DNA of 64,000 nt from Candidatus Jettenia ecosi (GTDB lineage Bacteria > Planctomycetota > Brocadiia > Brocadiales > Brocadiaceae): the NCBI GenBank assembly GCA_005524015.1, contig SULG01000004.1, positions 1 to 64,000 on the forward strand, written 5' to 3'. Each line of letters opens with the position of its first letter. Position 1 is the stretch's first letter. The notes beneath the pieces were generated by a model. That model worked only from the letters and a program-made list of their open reading frames with translations, was not told the origin of the DNA and made no database searches. Positions 1-10,397 of this stretch are shown here, piece after piece. Position numbers and translations under genes: made by a program.

Positions 1-362
1 TAGCAGTTTTATAGCCCGGCTTGAAAATGTCCTTGGAAGAATGCTCCATAAGCAGAAACCCGGCCCCAAGGGGTCTCAAAAGAAAAATAGGAATCTCCAA
101 AACTAAGTATTAAAATTAAGTGTAGTGTTCCCGGAATTCTAATTATACGAACGGTGATCTCAAGTATATCACAAATACACCTAGTCCAGATCAGCATAGG
201 AATAGGGAGTGATTTTAAATGCACTCACTATTTTTTTAACCAAAACCGCTTACGTAAGGTAGCATAATAACCAATAATGACAATACACAGGAATAATAAG
301 ACATAAAATATTTTTATTTACAAATACATAACAATGCTGGAAAAGTGATCACACATCTGAAT
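1..362. other. left-edge stretch without a recognisable gene
   Basis: AT-rich sequence at the window edge. The only sizeable open frame (9-224, minus) has no ribosome binding site and an implausible protein composition. I see no tRNA, repeat copy or strong terminator here. It could be the end of an element lying outside the window, but nothing in view supports that. Confidence 0.4.
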
Positions 363-668
363 CTATTTTACAACAACATCATTTTCGACTGATTCGACGC
401 CTTCAACACCTTCTGCAATTTCTTCTGCCCTCGCCGCCTGTTCAGATGTATCTGCAAATCCGCTAAGCTGTACGTTTCCTCTAAAAGTCTTCACCTTAAT
501 GTCTAAAGCATCAACGACCGGGTCAGAAGCAAAAGCAGACTTTATTTTTGTAGTAATAGTCGCATCATCGATATATTCCCCGGTACTCCTTTGGCTCTTA
601 CTACCAGCACAACCTATCATTGCAGCAACAAATACAAAAACAATCATATACCTTGTCAAACTTTTCAT
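363..668 (-). CDS. BON-domain lipoprotein
   Basis: 101-residue exported lipoprotein. The N-terminus is a short hydrophobic signal ending in a lipobox (AMIGC, lipidated Cys20). Residues about 33-101 form one BON domain, the OsmY/hemolysin-secretion type module thought to bind phospholipid or other envelope surfaces; the pattern TTKIKSAFASDP ... VKTFRGNVQLSGF is characteristic. The start is backed by GGAGG five bases upstream. The likely role is envelope stress or maintenance at the outer or inner membrane, inferred from family only. It stands alone, about 200 bp from the next gene on the same strand. Confidence 0.8.
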   Translation of the reverse strand: MKSLTRYMIVFVFVAAMIGCAGSKSQRSTGEYIDDATITTKIKSAFASDPVVDALDIKVKTFRGNVQLSGFADTSEQAARAEEIAEGVEGVESVENDVVVK

Positions 669-865
669 AACTTCCTCCCTCTTCTCAAATGTTAATCTTG
701 ACTAATTGGCACTTTACCATTACCTATAACAAATTCCTTTACAAACATATTTAACAGCAAGAAATGATAGTTTGAATATCTATTTTACAAGAGTATTATT
801 TCCGACAAGGGTTTAACAATCAAAATTACAAAACAAAATACTCCATCCAAAACTTTCCCTTATTC

Positions 866-1087
866 TTATGATCTTCTCGCTCCTATAACCAACAACGCAA
901 TTCCCCCTGCTAATGCTAATCCACCAAAAATTGGAGGCAAGGGAATTCTTTTGGTCTTTTCAGCCGTTGCTTCGATAGGACCGACTTCTAACACCTTTTC
1001 TTTGGTTTTAAAAGTAATACCCTCATACACAAAAGATACAATTCCTAAAATAATAAGCACAATCCCGATAATAATATATGTCCTCAT
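866..1087 (-). CDS. small two-helix membrane protein (DUF3185-like)
   Basis: 73 residues with an N-terminal transmembrane helix (about 4-22), a short soluble loop (FKTKEKVLEVGPIEATAEKTK) and a second, glycine-rich helix (about 50-70, GGLALAGGIALLVIGARRS). Small proteins of this layout are widespread in Gram-negative bacteria and are usually annotated DUF3185 or hypothetical; no function is known. A GGAGAGG site precedes the ATG. The call rests on recognition of the layout, so the family name is tentative while the existence of the gene is fairly secure. Confidence 0.65.
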   Translation of the reverse strand: MRTYIIIGIVLIILGIVSFVYEGITFKTKEKVLEVGPIEATAEKTKRIPLPPIFGGLALAGGIALLVIGARRS

Positions 1088-1305
1088 CCTTTCTACCTCT
1101 CCTTTCCTCAGTTACATTTATAACTTCTCAATATTTAATACCGCTAAAAACTTATCTGTTATGCTGCCTTATCAGTTATAGATAAAACAAAAAGCCTCAC
1201 AGCAAAGCTAGTTTATTAAAAAACAATCTATTTTTGTCTAATAAACGATCAAATATCATACCAATATAAATTATACGTAAAACTTTTTTTATGATTTTTA
1301 CAACA

Positions 1306-1364
1306 AAAAGGCCTTACTGTAAAATATTCACTACAGAATATCTTTGCAGTAAGGCCTTTTTTTT
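1306..1364 (-). terminator. intrinsic terminator, possibly bidirectional
   Basis: Fourteen-base perfect arms (1306-1319 and 1347-1360, core GGCCTTACTG) around a 27-base loop. The minus-strand transcript ends in a run of U after the stem; the plus strand also has eight T. It lies about 115 bp past the last gene of the atp-rfbB run and would end that transcript. Its arm sequence recurs in the terminator at 42171. Confidence 0.75.
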
Positions 1365-1480
1365 ATAATAACTTTTATAGTGTTGAAAACTATTTATTTT
1401 GTATCTTCATTTAGAGTTTTTACATTAAGTTTTAATCCATCGAAAGAACGACTGTATCAATCAGAAGTACTCAAGTTTAT

Positions 1481-1933
1481 TTAATGATTTTCAGCCTTTT
1501 CCAATGAGAGCGGCAATAAACCAACTTGAAGTGTCCTTTCAATCCGCCGCACACCTTGTTTACTATTCCATAATACTCCATTGATAGCAGATTTAATTAT
1601 TAGTCTGGATCTATCATAGGTTATCAGTATCTTAAATATAAAGTATAGTTTTAGCATGATTATCAGCGTTAATGGCGATACCAAAAGGAGCACATTAGGT
1701 TTCGACATCTCTACAGCCAGATGCTGGGTCATATGGCTTATTAATAAAGCCATTACTGAAAAGGTAGCTATGAGAATGATTCCAATCTTTAATGACATAT
1801 AAATAACAGCACAATTCATCAAAAACGATCTATGTTTTTTCTTAAAATTAAGTACAGTCGTTATTAGCTCTTCTGCTTTTTTCTGTATATTTATAATCAA
1901 TCTTGCATCGGAAAAACTTATCGAATCTAACAT
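1481..1933 (-). CDS. membrane protein of unknown function
   Basis: 150 residues. An amphipathic, lysine-rich N-terminal region (about 1-40) is followed by two hydrophobic segments (about 42-66 and 80-103) and a basic C-terminal tail. I do not recognise a family; the arrangement faintly recalls phage-holin-like or YqjE/DUF1469 proteins but motif support is lacking. AGAGG precedes the ATG by six bases. It begins 30 bp after the end of rfbB on the same strand and is followed by the strong terminator at 1306-1364, so it is probably the last gene of the atp-rfbB transcript. Confidence 0.6.
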   Translation of the reverse strand: MLDSISFSDARLIINIQKKAEELITTVLNFKKKHRSFLMNCAVIYMSLKIGIILIATFSVMALLISHMTQHLAVEMSKPNVLLLVSPLTLIIMLKLYFIFKILITYDRSRLIIKSAINGVLWNSKQGVRRIERTLQVGLLPLSLEKAENH

Positions 1934-1963
1934 AATATACCTCTTTCTTCACACAATAGGCAT

Positions 1964-2995
1964 CTAACAAATTGACGAATTTCTGAAACGATGATTATAC
2001 TGCCTGTTATAATATTCCATAAATTCACCGTTCTTTATCCGATTCCACCATCCCTGATTATCCTTGTACCATTGTATCGTATCTTTAAGGCCATTTTCAA
2101 ATTTTATTTTTGGTTTACAGCCTAAAGATGCAAGTTTAGTACAATCTAAAGCATAGCGTCTATCGTGTCCTTCTCTGTCCTTCACATGTTCTATCAAAGT
2201 TTTATCTTTCTTAAGCTCTTTCAGGATGAGATTCGCTGTATCGATATTGGACCACTCATTACCTCCACCGATATTGTACACTTCACCATCTTTCCCATGT
2301 ATCATGAGAAAATCAATGCTGGCACAATGGTCTTCAACATGAATCCAATCCCTTACTTGTTTTCCATCACCATATAACGGAAGCTTCTTGTCTTCTAACG
2401 CATTCGTGATAAAGAGAGGAATGAATTTTTCAGGATACTGATATGGACCATAGTTATTGGAGGCTCTTGTTATAATGATAGGTAACCTGTAGGTTATCCA
2501 ATATGAATAAGTAAGTCTATCTCCACCCGCCTTACTTGCAGAATAAGGGTTACTGGGGTTTAAGGCCTCTGTCTCCCTGAAGGCGCCATGATGGGCTGTC
2601 CCATACACTTCATCTGTAGATATCTGAATAAATTTTTTGACCTTATGATGCCTTGCTGCCTCTAAAAGGATAAAAACACCCTTCATATCTGTGTCAATGA
2701 AGGTACTTGCGCTCAAAATACTTCGGTCGACATGTGTTTCTGCAGCAAAGTTGACGATTACATCAACTCCTTCCGCGGATACAATATGTTCTACTAGCTC
2801 TTGATTACAAATGTCCCCTTTGTAAAATTTACACTGTTTAGACCTTTTTGAATCTTCTGTGATATCCTTCAGATTTTCAAGATTGCCCGCATAGGTTAAT
2901 TTATCAAGCACTACTACTTGCTTATTTTGATTAACCATACGGCGGACAAAATGGCTTCCAATAAACCCTGCGCCACCCGTAATAAGTATAGACAT
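1964..2995 (-). CDS. rfbB: dTDP-glucose 4,6-dehydratase
   Basis: Extended short-chain dehydrogenase that converts dTDP-glucose to dTDP-4-keto-6-deoxyglucose, the entry step to rhamnose and other deoxysugars for surface polysaccharide. Visible features: N-terminal NAD-binding GGAGFIGSHF, DKLTYAGN, the HVDRS segment, the TDEVYG loop with catalytic Asp/Glu, and the YSASKAGGD active-site Tyr-Lys pair. Length (343 aa) is normal. The longest frame opens with TTG at 3007, but GGGAGGA sits just before the ATG at 2995, which gives the canonical start MSILITGG. It follows atpC by 44 bp on the same strand; no rfbA, rfbC or rfbD is nearby, so the rest of the pathway must be encoded elsewhere. Confidence 0.95.
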   Translation of the reverse strand: MSILITGGAGFIGSHFVRRMVNQNKQVVVLDKLTYAGNLENLKDITEDSKRSKQCKFYKGDICNQELVEHIVSAEGVDVIVNFAAETHVDRSILSASTFIDTDMKGVFILLEAARHHKVKKFIQISTDEVYGTAHHGAFRETEALNPSNPYSASKAGGDRLTYSYWITYRLPIIITRASNNYGPYQYPEKFIPLFITNALEDKKLPLYGDGKQVRDWIHVEDHCASIDFLMIHGKDGEVYNIGGGNEWSNIDTANLILKELKKDKTLIEHVKDREGHDRRYALDCTKLASLGCKPKIKFENGLKDTIQWYKDNQGWWNRIKNGEFMEYYNRQYNHRFRNSSIC

Positions 2996-3039
2996 ATATC
3001 CTCCCAACTCTGGTTAAATTAATGGGAGATAAAAAGATT

Positions 3040-3444
3040 TTATTTGTTTGCCAAACTAAGCCATACGTTAGCTCTTTTTAAAGCAGCCTGTGCTTTTTCT
3101 TTAACTTCAGTGGTTCCTCCCATAGCTAATGCTTTTTCTGCAGATTCCTTTTCGGCGCGCATTTTTTCGACATCCACTTCACCTTCCATAACACATGAAT
3201 CAGTCAGCACAATAACATTGTTAGCCATAACTTCCAAAAAACCGCCATCAAGAGCAGAACGTATCGATTTATTATTTGTATCAGTAACCACCAACACGCT
3301 CGTCTGAAGTTCTGTAATCAGAGGAGCGTGATCTGCAAGTATACCAAAAGCGCCCTCAGTTCCAACAGCAGTAATGCTTTGAACAGGATTGCTATAAACA
3401 ACTTTTTCAGGTGTAACAATCTCAAATTTAAATGTTTTAGCCAT
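3040..3444 (-). CDS. atpC: F1Fo ATP synthase subunit epsilon
   Basis: 134-residue central-stalk subunit. The N-terminal beta-sandwich is clear (FKFEIVTPEKVVYS, GTEGAFGILADHAPLITEL) and the C-terminal part is a two-helix hairpin (EKMRAEKESAEKAL ... ALKRANVWLSLANK). In the enzyme it contacts gamma and the c ring and can act as a brake on ATP hydrolysis. It lies two bases after the atpD stop, so the two are probably translationally coupled; its own ribosome binding site (GGTGGA) is weak. Last structural gene of the atp operon. Confidence 0.97.
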   Translation of the reverse strand: MAKTFKFEIVTPEKVVYSNPVQSITAVGTEGAFGILADHAPLITELQTSVLVVTDTNNKSIRSALDGGFLEVMANNVIVLTDSCVMEGEVDVEKMRAEKESAEKALAMGGTTEVKEKAQAALKRANVWLSLANK

Positions 3445-3446
3445 GT

Positions 3447-4895
<1,449 letters not shown>

Positions 4896-5010
4896 TTATT
4901 TTTTAGAATTTGAATGCTTCTCATAGTCTTAATGTTAGCATTTCAACATTCCTAAATAGTTTTATATACCTTATATATTACTTTTTTATTTTTACTCAAT
5001 AGGTACAATT

Positions 5011-5883
5011 TCACCTTACGAGCGCTTCGGCACCCGAAATAACCTCTAACAATTCCTTCGTTATTGCTTCTTGCCGAGCTTTATTGTAAGTACTGGTTAA
5101 TTCTTCAATCATTTCACCGGCGTTCTCAGTAGCGGCAATCATGGCCACCCGCCTTGCAGCATATTCAGACGTTAAGGATTCTAAAATACACTGATACAAT
5201 CGAGTCTCTATGAATTTCGGGAAAAGATGATTAATTATCTGTTCTGCCGATGGCTCAAAAATATATTCACCACCTGATTTTTCTTTCGATTCAAAAATAT
5301 CTTTTTCTATGGGTAACAATCGCATACTCGTGGGAAAGGATTGCATAACGGTATGAAATTTCGTATAAAATATATGCAACTCTCCAAACGCATTACTATC
5401 GTACCCATTAATTAGCTGGGCAACTATCGCCTGCACCCGGCTATATCCGAGCTTTTCCACACTTTCAGGAATGTATTCTTCAATAGCAGGAGCATAGATT
5501 CCTTTAGAAAGGTACTGATATCCTTTCTTTCCGATGAGGATCAATTTAACCTTTTTATCAGATTGAGCCTTCATAAATCGAACTAATTTTTGAATGATAT
5601 TGTTATTATAAGCCCCGCAAAGCCCCTTGTCCCCTGTAATCAAAATAGCTTTTATAACAGAAACTTCCTGTCCTTTTTCTGCAAACCACGGATGGGCTTT
5701 TTCTAATGTGGAAACCAGATGGTTCAAAACCATATGCATTCGTTCAGTATAAGCTCGCGATGCTACAACCCTGGACTCAACTTTTTTTAACCGGCTCGCT
5801 GCAACCATCTCCATGGCGCGCGTAATTTGCTTGATACTTGAAATACTCCTGATACGTTGTTTAATTTCTCGAGTACTCAGCAT
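5011..5883 (-). CDS. atpG: F1Fo ATP synthase subunit gamma
   Basis: 290-residue central rotor shaft. The N-terminal helix (STREIKQRIRSISSIKQITRAMEMVAA) and C-terminal helix (ERRVAMIAATENAGEMIEEL-like segment with EYAARRVAM and YNKARQEAITKEL) that form the coiled coil inside the alpha3beta3 hexamer are both conserved. Length is standard. It starts three bases after the atpA stop, preceded by AAGAAGGG, and ends 130-150 bp before atpD. Nothing unusual was seen in the protein. Confidence 0.97.
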   Translation of the reverse strand: MLSTREIKQRIRSISSIKQITRAMEMVAASRLKKVESRVVASRAYTERMHMVLNHLVSTLEKAHPWFAEKGQEVSVIKAILITGDKGLCGAYNNNIIQKLVRFMKAQSDKKVKLILIGKKGYQYLSKGIYAPAIEEYIPESVEKLGYSRVQAIVAQLINGYDSNAFGELHIFYTKFHTVMQSFPTSMRLLPIEKDIFESKEKSGGEYIFEPSAEQIINHLFPKFIETRLYQCILESLTSEYAARRVAMIAATENAGEMIEELTSTYNKARQEAITKELLEVISGAEALVR

Positions 5884-5886
5884 TTC

Positions 5887-7401
5887 TTAGCCCTTCTTTA
5901 CAAAGTTTTGTTTGAATTCCTTGATCGCATTCTCTAATTTCGGTATCAATTCCTGGTCGAGTTTTTTCTTCTCTTTAATCTCGATACCAATAGAAGCATA
6001 TTTTTCTCTCATAAACTTCAAAAACTCTCTTTCAAAAGAACGAACCTTATCTACGGCAATATCATCCAGGTATCCGTTAATACCAGCAAAAATTGCCATG
6101 ATTTGTTCTTCTACCGGCACAGGGGAATATTGCGGCTGTTTTAAAATCTCTACGAGCCTGCTACCTTTAGCTAATTGCGCCTGAGTAAATTTATCCAATT
6201 CAGAACCAAACTGCGCAAATGAGGCCAATTCTCTATACTGTGCCAGGGTCAAACGTAACGTTCCAGCAACCTTCTTCATTGCGGGAATTTGGGCGTTTCC
6301 ACCGACCCTGGACACTGATAACCCTACTGAGATGGCAGGGCGTATACCTGCATTAAACAAATCACTTTCTAAGTAGATCTGACCGTCTGTAATGGAAATA
6401 ACATTGGTTGGAATGTAAGCTGAATAGTCTCCTGCTTGTGTTTCCACAACAGGAAGCGCAGTTAACGAACCTCCACCGAGATCATTGTTCAGTTTTGCTG
6501 CCCTCTCCAGTAATCGTGAATGGAGATTAAATATATCACCAGGGAAAGCTTCGCGTCCAGGCGGGCGCCGTAATAACAGGGAAATCTGGCGATAGGCAAT
6601 AGCATGCTTATAAAGATCATCATACATAGCCACGGCATGCATACCATTATCCCTGAAATACTCTCCCATAGCGCAGCCAGCATACGGCGCAATATATTGA
6701 AGCGGGGCAGGATCAGATGCAGAGGCTACAACAACGATACTTATATCCATCACCTTATGATTTTCCAATGTCTTAACAACATCAGCAACAGTAGACATCT
6801 TCTGACCGATCGCCACATAAATACAGTAAACACCGGATTCTCGCTGATTGATTATCGTATCAATGAGAATAGCAGTTTTACCTGTCTGTCTATCACCAAT
6901 AATAAGTTCACGCTGGCCTCTACCAATCGGTATCATAGCATCAATTGCCTTAATACCAGTTTGGAGCGGCTCTTTTACCGGTTGCCTTTCAACCACGTTG
7001 GGAGAAGAGCTTTCGATAGGTCTAAAATGCTCAGTGGCTATAGGCCCCTTACCATCAATAGGTTGGCCCAAAGCATTTACTACACGGCCCAATAATGCCT
7101 TACCAACAGGCACCTGTACGATCTTACCGGTAGTCTTTACAACATCACCCTCTTTAATTTTTTCGTCGGAACCCAAGAGGATCGCGCCAACATTATCCTC
7201 CTCCAAGTTCATAGCAATGCCGTACACATTTTCAGGAAATTCCAACAACTCACTGGATAAACAATCATCCAAACCGTAAATACGTGCAACACCATCTCCT
7301 ACTTGCATAACATATCCGACATTTTCTAATTTTAGTTTTTCCTCATAACCTTCAATTTCCTTTTTTAGGATTGAAGTAATATCCGTGGATGCTAATGCCA
7401 T
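5887..7401 (-). CDS. atpA: F1Fo ATP synthase subunit alpha
   Basis: Non-catalytic nucleotide-binding subunit of F1, about 504 residues. Walker A GDRQTGKT, the [11 protein letters not shown] beta-barrel motif and the alpha signature around [13 protein letters not shown] are present. The longest frame opens with GTG at 7410; AGGAG lies eight bases before the ATG at 7401, giving [12 protein letters not shown], which I take as the start. A 240 bp spacer carrying a perfect hairpin separates it from atpH, while atpG follows after three bases. Confidence 0.96.
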   Translation of the reverse strand: MALASTDITSILKKEIEGYEEKLKLENVGYVMQVGDGVARIYGLDDCLSSELLEFPENVYGIAMNLEEDNVGAILLGSDEKIKEGDVVKTTGKIVQVPVGKALLGRVVNALGQPIDGKGPIATEHFRPIESSSPNVVERQPVKEPLQTGIKAIDAMIPIGRGQRELIIGDRQTGKTAILIDTIINQRESGVYCIYVAIGQKMSTVADVVKTLENHKVMDISIVVVASASDPAPLQYIAPYAGCAMGEYFRDNGMHAVAMYDDLYKHAIAYRQISLLLRRPPGREAFPGDIFNLHSRLLERAAKLNNDLGGGSLTALPVVETQAGDYSAYIPTNVISITDGQIYLESDLFNAGIRPAISVGLSVSRVGGNAQIPAMKKVAGTLRLTLAQYRELASFAQFGSELDKFTQAQLAKGSRLVEILKQPQYSPVPVEEQIMAIFAGINGYLDDIAVDKVRSFEREFLKFMREKYASIGIEIKEKKKLDQELIPKLENAIKEFKQNFVKKG

Positions 7402-7526
7402 ATCCCCCACTCCTATCGTAAATAATTTAGACCCTTTTCTTCGCTCACATAATCATGATAACGAGTCATGCGAAAAGCGATAAATACAAAAGAATCTCCA
7501 TGATCAAATTCCTCAATTTCAAGTTA

Positions 7527-7551
7527 TGTGGCAGGAGTAACTCCTGCCACA
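7527..7551. repeat. perfect hairpin in the atpH-atpA spacer
   Basis: An 11-bp perfect stem (TGTGGCAGGAG / CTCCTGCCACA) closes a three-base loop TAA. No T-run follows on either strand, so it is not a normal intrinsic terminator. It sits inside the atp operon between the stalk/membrane genes and the F1 genes; an mRNA processing or stability role is possible. The other atp intergenic gaps I looked at lack such a hairpin. Confidence 0.7.
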
Positions 7552-7648
7552 AATTGTACTATTCACCAAGCTCCGGGGCTACTAAAAGCATCTGTAAATC
7601 GGACTTGATGCTTTATTCCATGTTTAAAAATACTGAAACTCTACCTAC

Positions 7649-8197
7649 CTACGCTGTTCGCAGCGATAGTAATTTGGTTTTGAGATTTTTTAATTTGCTC
7701 ACAACACTTCCATCGATCATTTTATTACCAATTTGGATTATCATACCTCCCAAAATATCTGGATTATGAACAACTTCAACCTCTACTATTTTACCAGTAA
7801 GTTTACTTAACTGCTTTTTGAAGTTATCAAGCCGTTCTCCTGCCAGAGGTATGACTGTCTGCACCCTGGCTTTTACGATCCCTTTCTTTTCACTCGTAAC
7901 CGTTTTATATACATCAGGAATAAATTCCAGAAGACCTATCTTTCTCCGATCCACTAATAAATACAAAAAATTTTTCATGAGATCTGAGACAGATCCACCA
8001 AACACATTCTTGATTAAATCCTTCTTCTCGTTTCTTGGGATCGATGGATGAAACAATATTTTTTTAAGGTTATCGTGTCTTGTGATTACATCAGAAACCA
8101 AATCCAGTTCTTTCTCAATTTGCTCAAAATTCCCCTTCTTTAAAGCTACTTCTAAAAGGGCATTAACGAATGCAATTGCAGCACTTTTATCTAACAC
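7649..8197 (-). CDS. atpH: F1Fo ATP synthase subunit delta
   Basis: 182-residue peripheral-stalk subunit (OSCP homologue) that links F1 alpha to the b subunits. The N-terminal helical bundle (AIAFVNALLEVALKKGNFEQIEKEL) and the C-terminal signature region (NPDILGGMIIQIGNKMIDGSVVSKL) are typical. The start is GTG at 8197, preceded by AGGGGA about seven bases upstream, inside the end of atpF; the two genes overlap by 11 bp. The long spacer after this gene is unusual for an atp operon. Confidence 0.95.
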   Translation of the reverse strand: MLDKSAAIAFVNALLEVALKKGNFEQIEKELDLVSDVITRHDNLKKILFHPSIPRNEKKDLIKNVFGGSVSDLMKNFLYLLVDRRKIGLLEFIPDVYKTVTSEKKGIVKARVQTVIPLAGERLDNFKKQLSKLTGKIVEVEVVHNPDILGGMIIQIGNKMIDGSVVSKLKNLKTKLLSLRTA

Positions 8198-8696
8198 GCA
8201 ATTCCCCTATTTCTTCAATAAAGCCATCAACAAGCTCCTCAGCTGTCTGTGGACTTATCGACTGCTTAATTATCCTGGAAGAAGCTAAAATGGAAAGAGT
8301 CACTACCTGATTTTTTATTTCTGTCAGAGCTTTCTTCCGCTCTTGTTCAATCCCTTCTTGCGCCTTTATCCTGACCAGTTCAACCTCTTCCTTAGCACGC
8401 TTAATAATTTCTTCGCTAATGCGATTACCCTCATTTATAGCTTCCTGAATCCGCCTGGCAGCATCAGCTTCTGCTTCAGAAAGCTTCCTTTGATACTCCA
8501 ACTTAACAGTTTCTGCCTCTGCTCTATCTTTTTCAATCCTCTCGTAGGTGTTTCTTACTTCATCCGTTCGGGCTTTTATTATAGCTGATATCTTACCAAA
8601 AAGAAATTTCTTAAGAACAAAGAGCAGTATTAAAAAACCAGTTCCCTGGATAATAATAGATTTAAAATTGATTCCCAGGGTATTCAAAATATCCAA
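8187..8696 (-). CDS. atpF: F1Fo ATP synthase subunit b
   Basis: 169 residues: one N-terminal transmembrane helix (about 11-32, IIIQGTGFLILLFVLKKFLF) followed by a long charged coiled coil, the normal b-subunit design for the peripheral stalk. Start is TTG at 8696, supported by AGGAGGG eight bases upstream; no alternative ATG precedes the helix. It overlaps atpH by 11 bp and follows atpE by about 20 bp. Only one b gene is present, so a homodimeric stalk is expected. Confidence 0.94.
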   Translation of the reverse strand: MDILNTLGINFKSIIIQGTGFLILLFVLKKFLFGKISAIIKARTDEVRNTYERIEKDRAEAETVKLEYQRKLSEAEADAARRIQEAINEGNRISEEIIKRAKEEVELVRIKAQEGIEQERKKALTEIKNQVVTLSILASSRIIKQSISPQTAEELVDGFIEEIGELRVR

Positions 8697-8716
8697 TGAG
8701 ATTCCCTCCTAAACAC

Positions 8717-8989
8717 TTATTTCACTGCGTGTTGAATTAATTCAAGAACTGCCTCTGTCTTTGGTAATTTTCCAAGAAGCATAAAGGACATCATCAAGGA
8801 ATAGATTGTTAATGATTCAATAAAGGCCAGACCAACAAACATGACAAGCTGTATTTTACCTGCCGTTTCAGGCTGTCTTGCTATGCTGGTTGTCGCACCA
8901 TAAACAGCCATACCTTGTCCAATAGCACAACCAAAAGCTGCAATTGCTATCAAAGCCACTGATACTGCTAATACTGCAAAATAAACCAC
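8717..8989 (-). CDS. atpE: F1Fo ATP synthase subunit c
   Basis: 90-residue two-helix rotor proteolipid. Helix 1 carries Gln25 in AIGQGMAVYG, the polar loop is ARQPE, and helix 2 carries the ion-binding Glu58 in FIESLTIYS. Gln25, Glu58, Ser59 and Tyr63 occupy the spacing of the Na+ ligand set known from Ilyobacter c rings (Gln32, Glu65, Ser66, Tyr70), though the Thr67 equivalent is Leu; chloroplast-type H+ rings have Ala after the Glu. A 15-residue charged C-terminal extension is present. Start is GTG at 8989 with GAGGAGGT four bases upstream. Confidence 0.96.
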   Translation of the reverse strand: MVYFAVLAVSVALIAIAAFGCAIGQGMAVYGATTSIARQPETAGKIQLVMFVGLAFIESLTIYSLMMSFMLLGKLPKTEAVLELIQHAVK

Positions 8990-9014
8990 GGTACCTCCTC
9001 CTTCTTAAAAAATG

Positions 9015-9779
9015 TTAATGATGCTCTTCTTCATGGATGCCAATTGCACCCGCTATATAAAAACTTGCCAATAATGAAAAAATCATTGCTTGTATTGTAC
9101 TTCCTAATAGGGCAAGAAAGACCATCGGTAAATGCATGGGTAAAGGAATGTAACCCAGGAGAAACGGAGAAATTCCTATAAATATTGCAATAATTGTATC
9201 TTCTCCCATAACATTACCAAATAAACGCATGGATAAAGATAATGGACGTGAAAGCAATTCTTGCATTAAATGTAAAGGGAAAACGAGTGGGGCAAGCCAA
9301 ATTGGCTTTCCTGCCATATGCTTAAGATACCCTACAATGCCATTGTTTTTCACTCCCTGGTAGTGCGTAACAAAAAAAACGATTAATGTTAAAGCAATAG
9401 TAGTATTAAAATTACTCGTTGGTGAGTGAAACAAGGGGATTTGCCCTAGCATATTCATGGCAAAAATATAGATAAACAACGTCCCAATAAACGGAATAAA
9501 GGGCCCTGCAGCTCGTCCCATCTGTGATCTGGTAAAATTTTCAAGCCCTTCCACAAGGATTTCTAAAAAAGCCTGAAGCTTACCAGGGGTTTTTCGTAAC
9601 TTTCTCGTTGCAAGCATAGAAAATAATGCCAAAAAAATAATTATCGTTGCCGACATTATTATAGGTACCCACTCGTGCTTCGTTAATCCTAAAAAATGAC
9701 TATGGGCATCGATAGGCACTAAATCTACAAACGATGGTAATTCAGTTGTTTTTTCGCCTCCATCACCTGCACCAGACAC
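9015..9779 (-). CDS. atpB: F1Fo ATP synthase subunit a
   Basis: 254-residue membrane stator subunit with about five to six transmembrane segments. The essential arginine motif is conserved in helix 5 (SRPLSLSMRLFGNVMGED) and the C-terminal helix ends in AGAIGIHEEEHH. The N-terminal region preceding the first helix includes LVPIDAHSHFLGLTKHEW. It forms the ion half-channels against the c ring. Start is GTG at 9779 with AAAGGGG about nine bases upstream. atpE follows after 25 bp. Confidence 0.95.
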   Translation of the reverse strand: MSGAGDGGEKTTELPSFVDLVPIDAHSHFLGLTKHEWVPIIMSATIIIFLALFSMLATRKLRKTPGKLQAFLEILVEGLENFTRSQMGRAAGPFIPFIGTLFIYIFAMNMLGQIPLFHSPTSNFNTTIALTLIVFFVTHYQGVKNNGIVGYLKHMAGKPIWLAPLVFPLHLMQELLSRPLSLSMRLFGNVMGEDTIIAIFIGISPFLLGYIPLPMHLPMVFLALLGSTIQAMIFSLLASFYIAGAIGIHEEEHH

Positions 9780-9941
9780 AGACTAACACCCCTTTCTTAC
9801 ATAAATTAGTTGAGAAACATAATAACTTCCATAGCACACTTATCATTACAAAGGATAAAATATTCAATTGCAATATTTATCGCTTAACTATATCTCAGTT
9901 TAGCTTTTTTATAGTGTGGCAGTTGGAAGCCATTACAAAAA

Positions 9942-10397
9942 TCACAAATTAATATCTTTATAAGAAACTTTAACCGACCTATTCATATAATTTACCAGTA
10001 CTTTACTTCCAATTTTCATAACAATCACTGCAATGACTACACTGAGACCAATCATCATAGCAATTACATCAACGTCCAGAAATAAGCTGATCGAAAGTAA
10101 GAGCGCACCTAGAATAAAATACTTTAAGATATTTATCTTTAAGAGAAATTTCTTAATCTCGGAGCTCTTATGCTGTATTGCATGTTGTATCGTATGTTGT
10201 ATCGTCCACCACAACACCTTATAGAGAATTAAGCTTATAAAACAGCCAACAGCAACACTTACAGTTACCATAAAAGACATATAAGATAATGAGCAAACAA
10301 CGAGTAAGAGTGACAGAAAAAAAGAAGTTTTAAGCACCCTATCGGGAAAACCCTCATCAAAAAACAAAAGGGATTTATCTTTATCCTCTATTATCAT
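9942..10397 (-). CDS. AtpI-like membrane protein
   Basis: 151 residues with about four hydrophobic segments (roughly 24-41, 45-65, 87-105 and 109-130) and a charged N-terminus. Position between atpZ and atpB, and the helix layout, match ATP synthase subunit I, an assembly or Mg2+-related accessory of Fo, but sequence conservation is too low to be sure by eye. The ATG overlaps the end of atpZ by 17 bp, implying translational coupling. About 160 bp separate it from atpB. Confidence 0.65.
   Translation of the reverse strand: MIIEDKDKSLLFFDEGFPDRVLKTSFFLSLLLVVCSLSYMSFMVTVSVAVGCFISLILYKVLWWTIQHTIQHAIQHKSSEIKKFLLKINILKYFILGALLLSISLFLDVDVIAMMIGLSVVIAVIVMKIGSKVLVNYMNRSVKVSYKDINL

Noticed and set aside
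9-224. 71-codon minus-strand open frame at the window edge
   Set aside because: No ribosome site, unusual composition and no family resemblance.
6604-7095. 163-codon plus-strand frame antisense to atpA
   Set aside because: Shadow of a strongly conserved gene on the other strand; repetitive codon pattern and no ribosome site.
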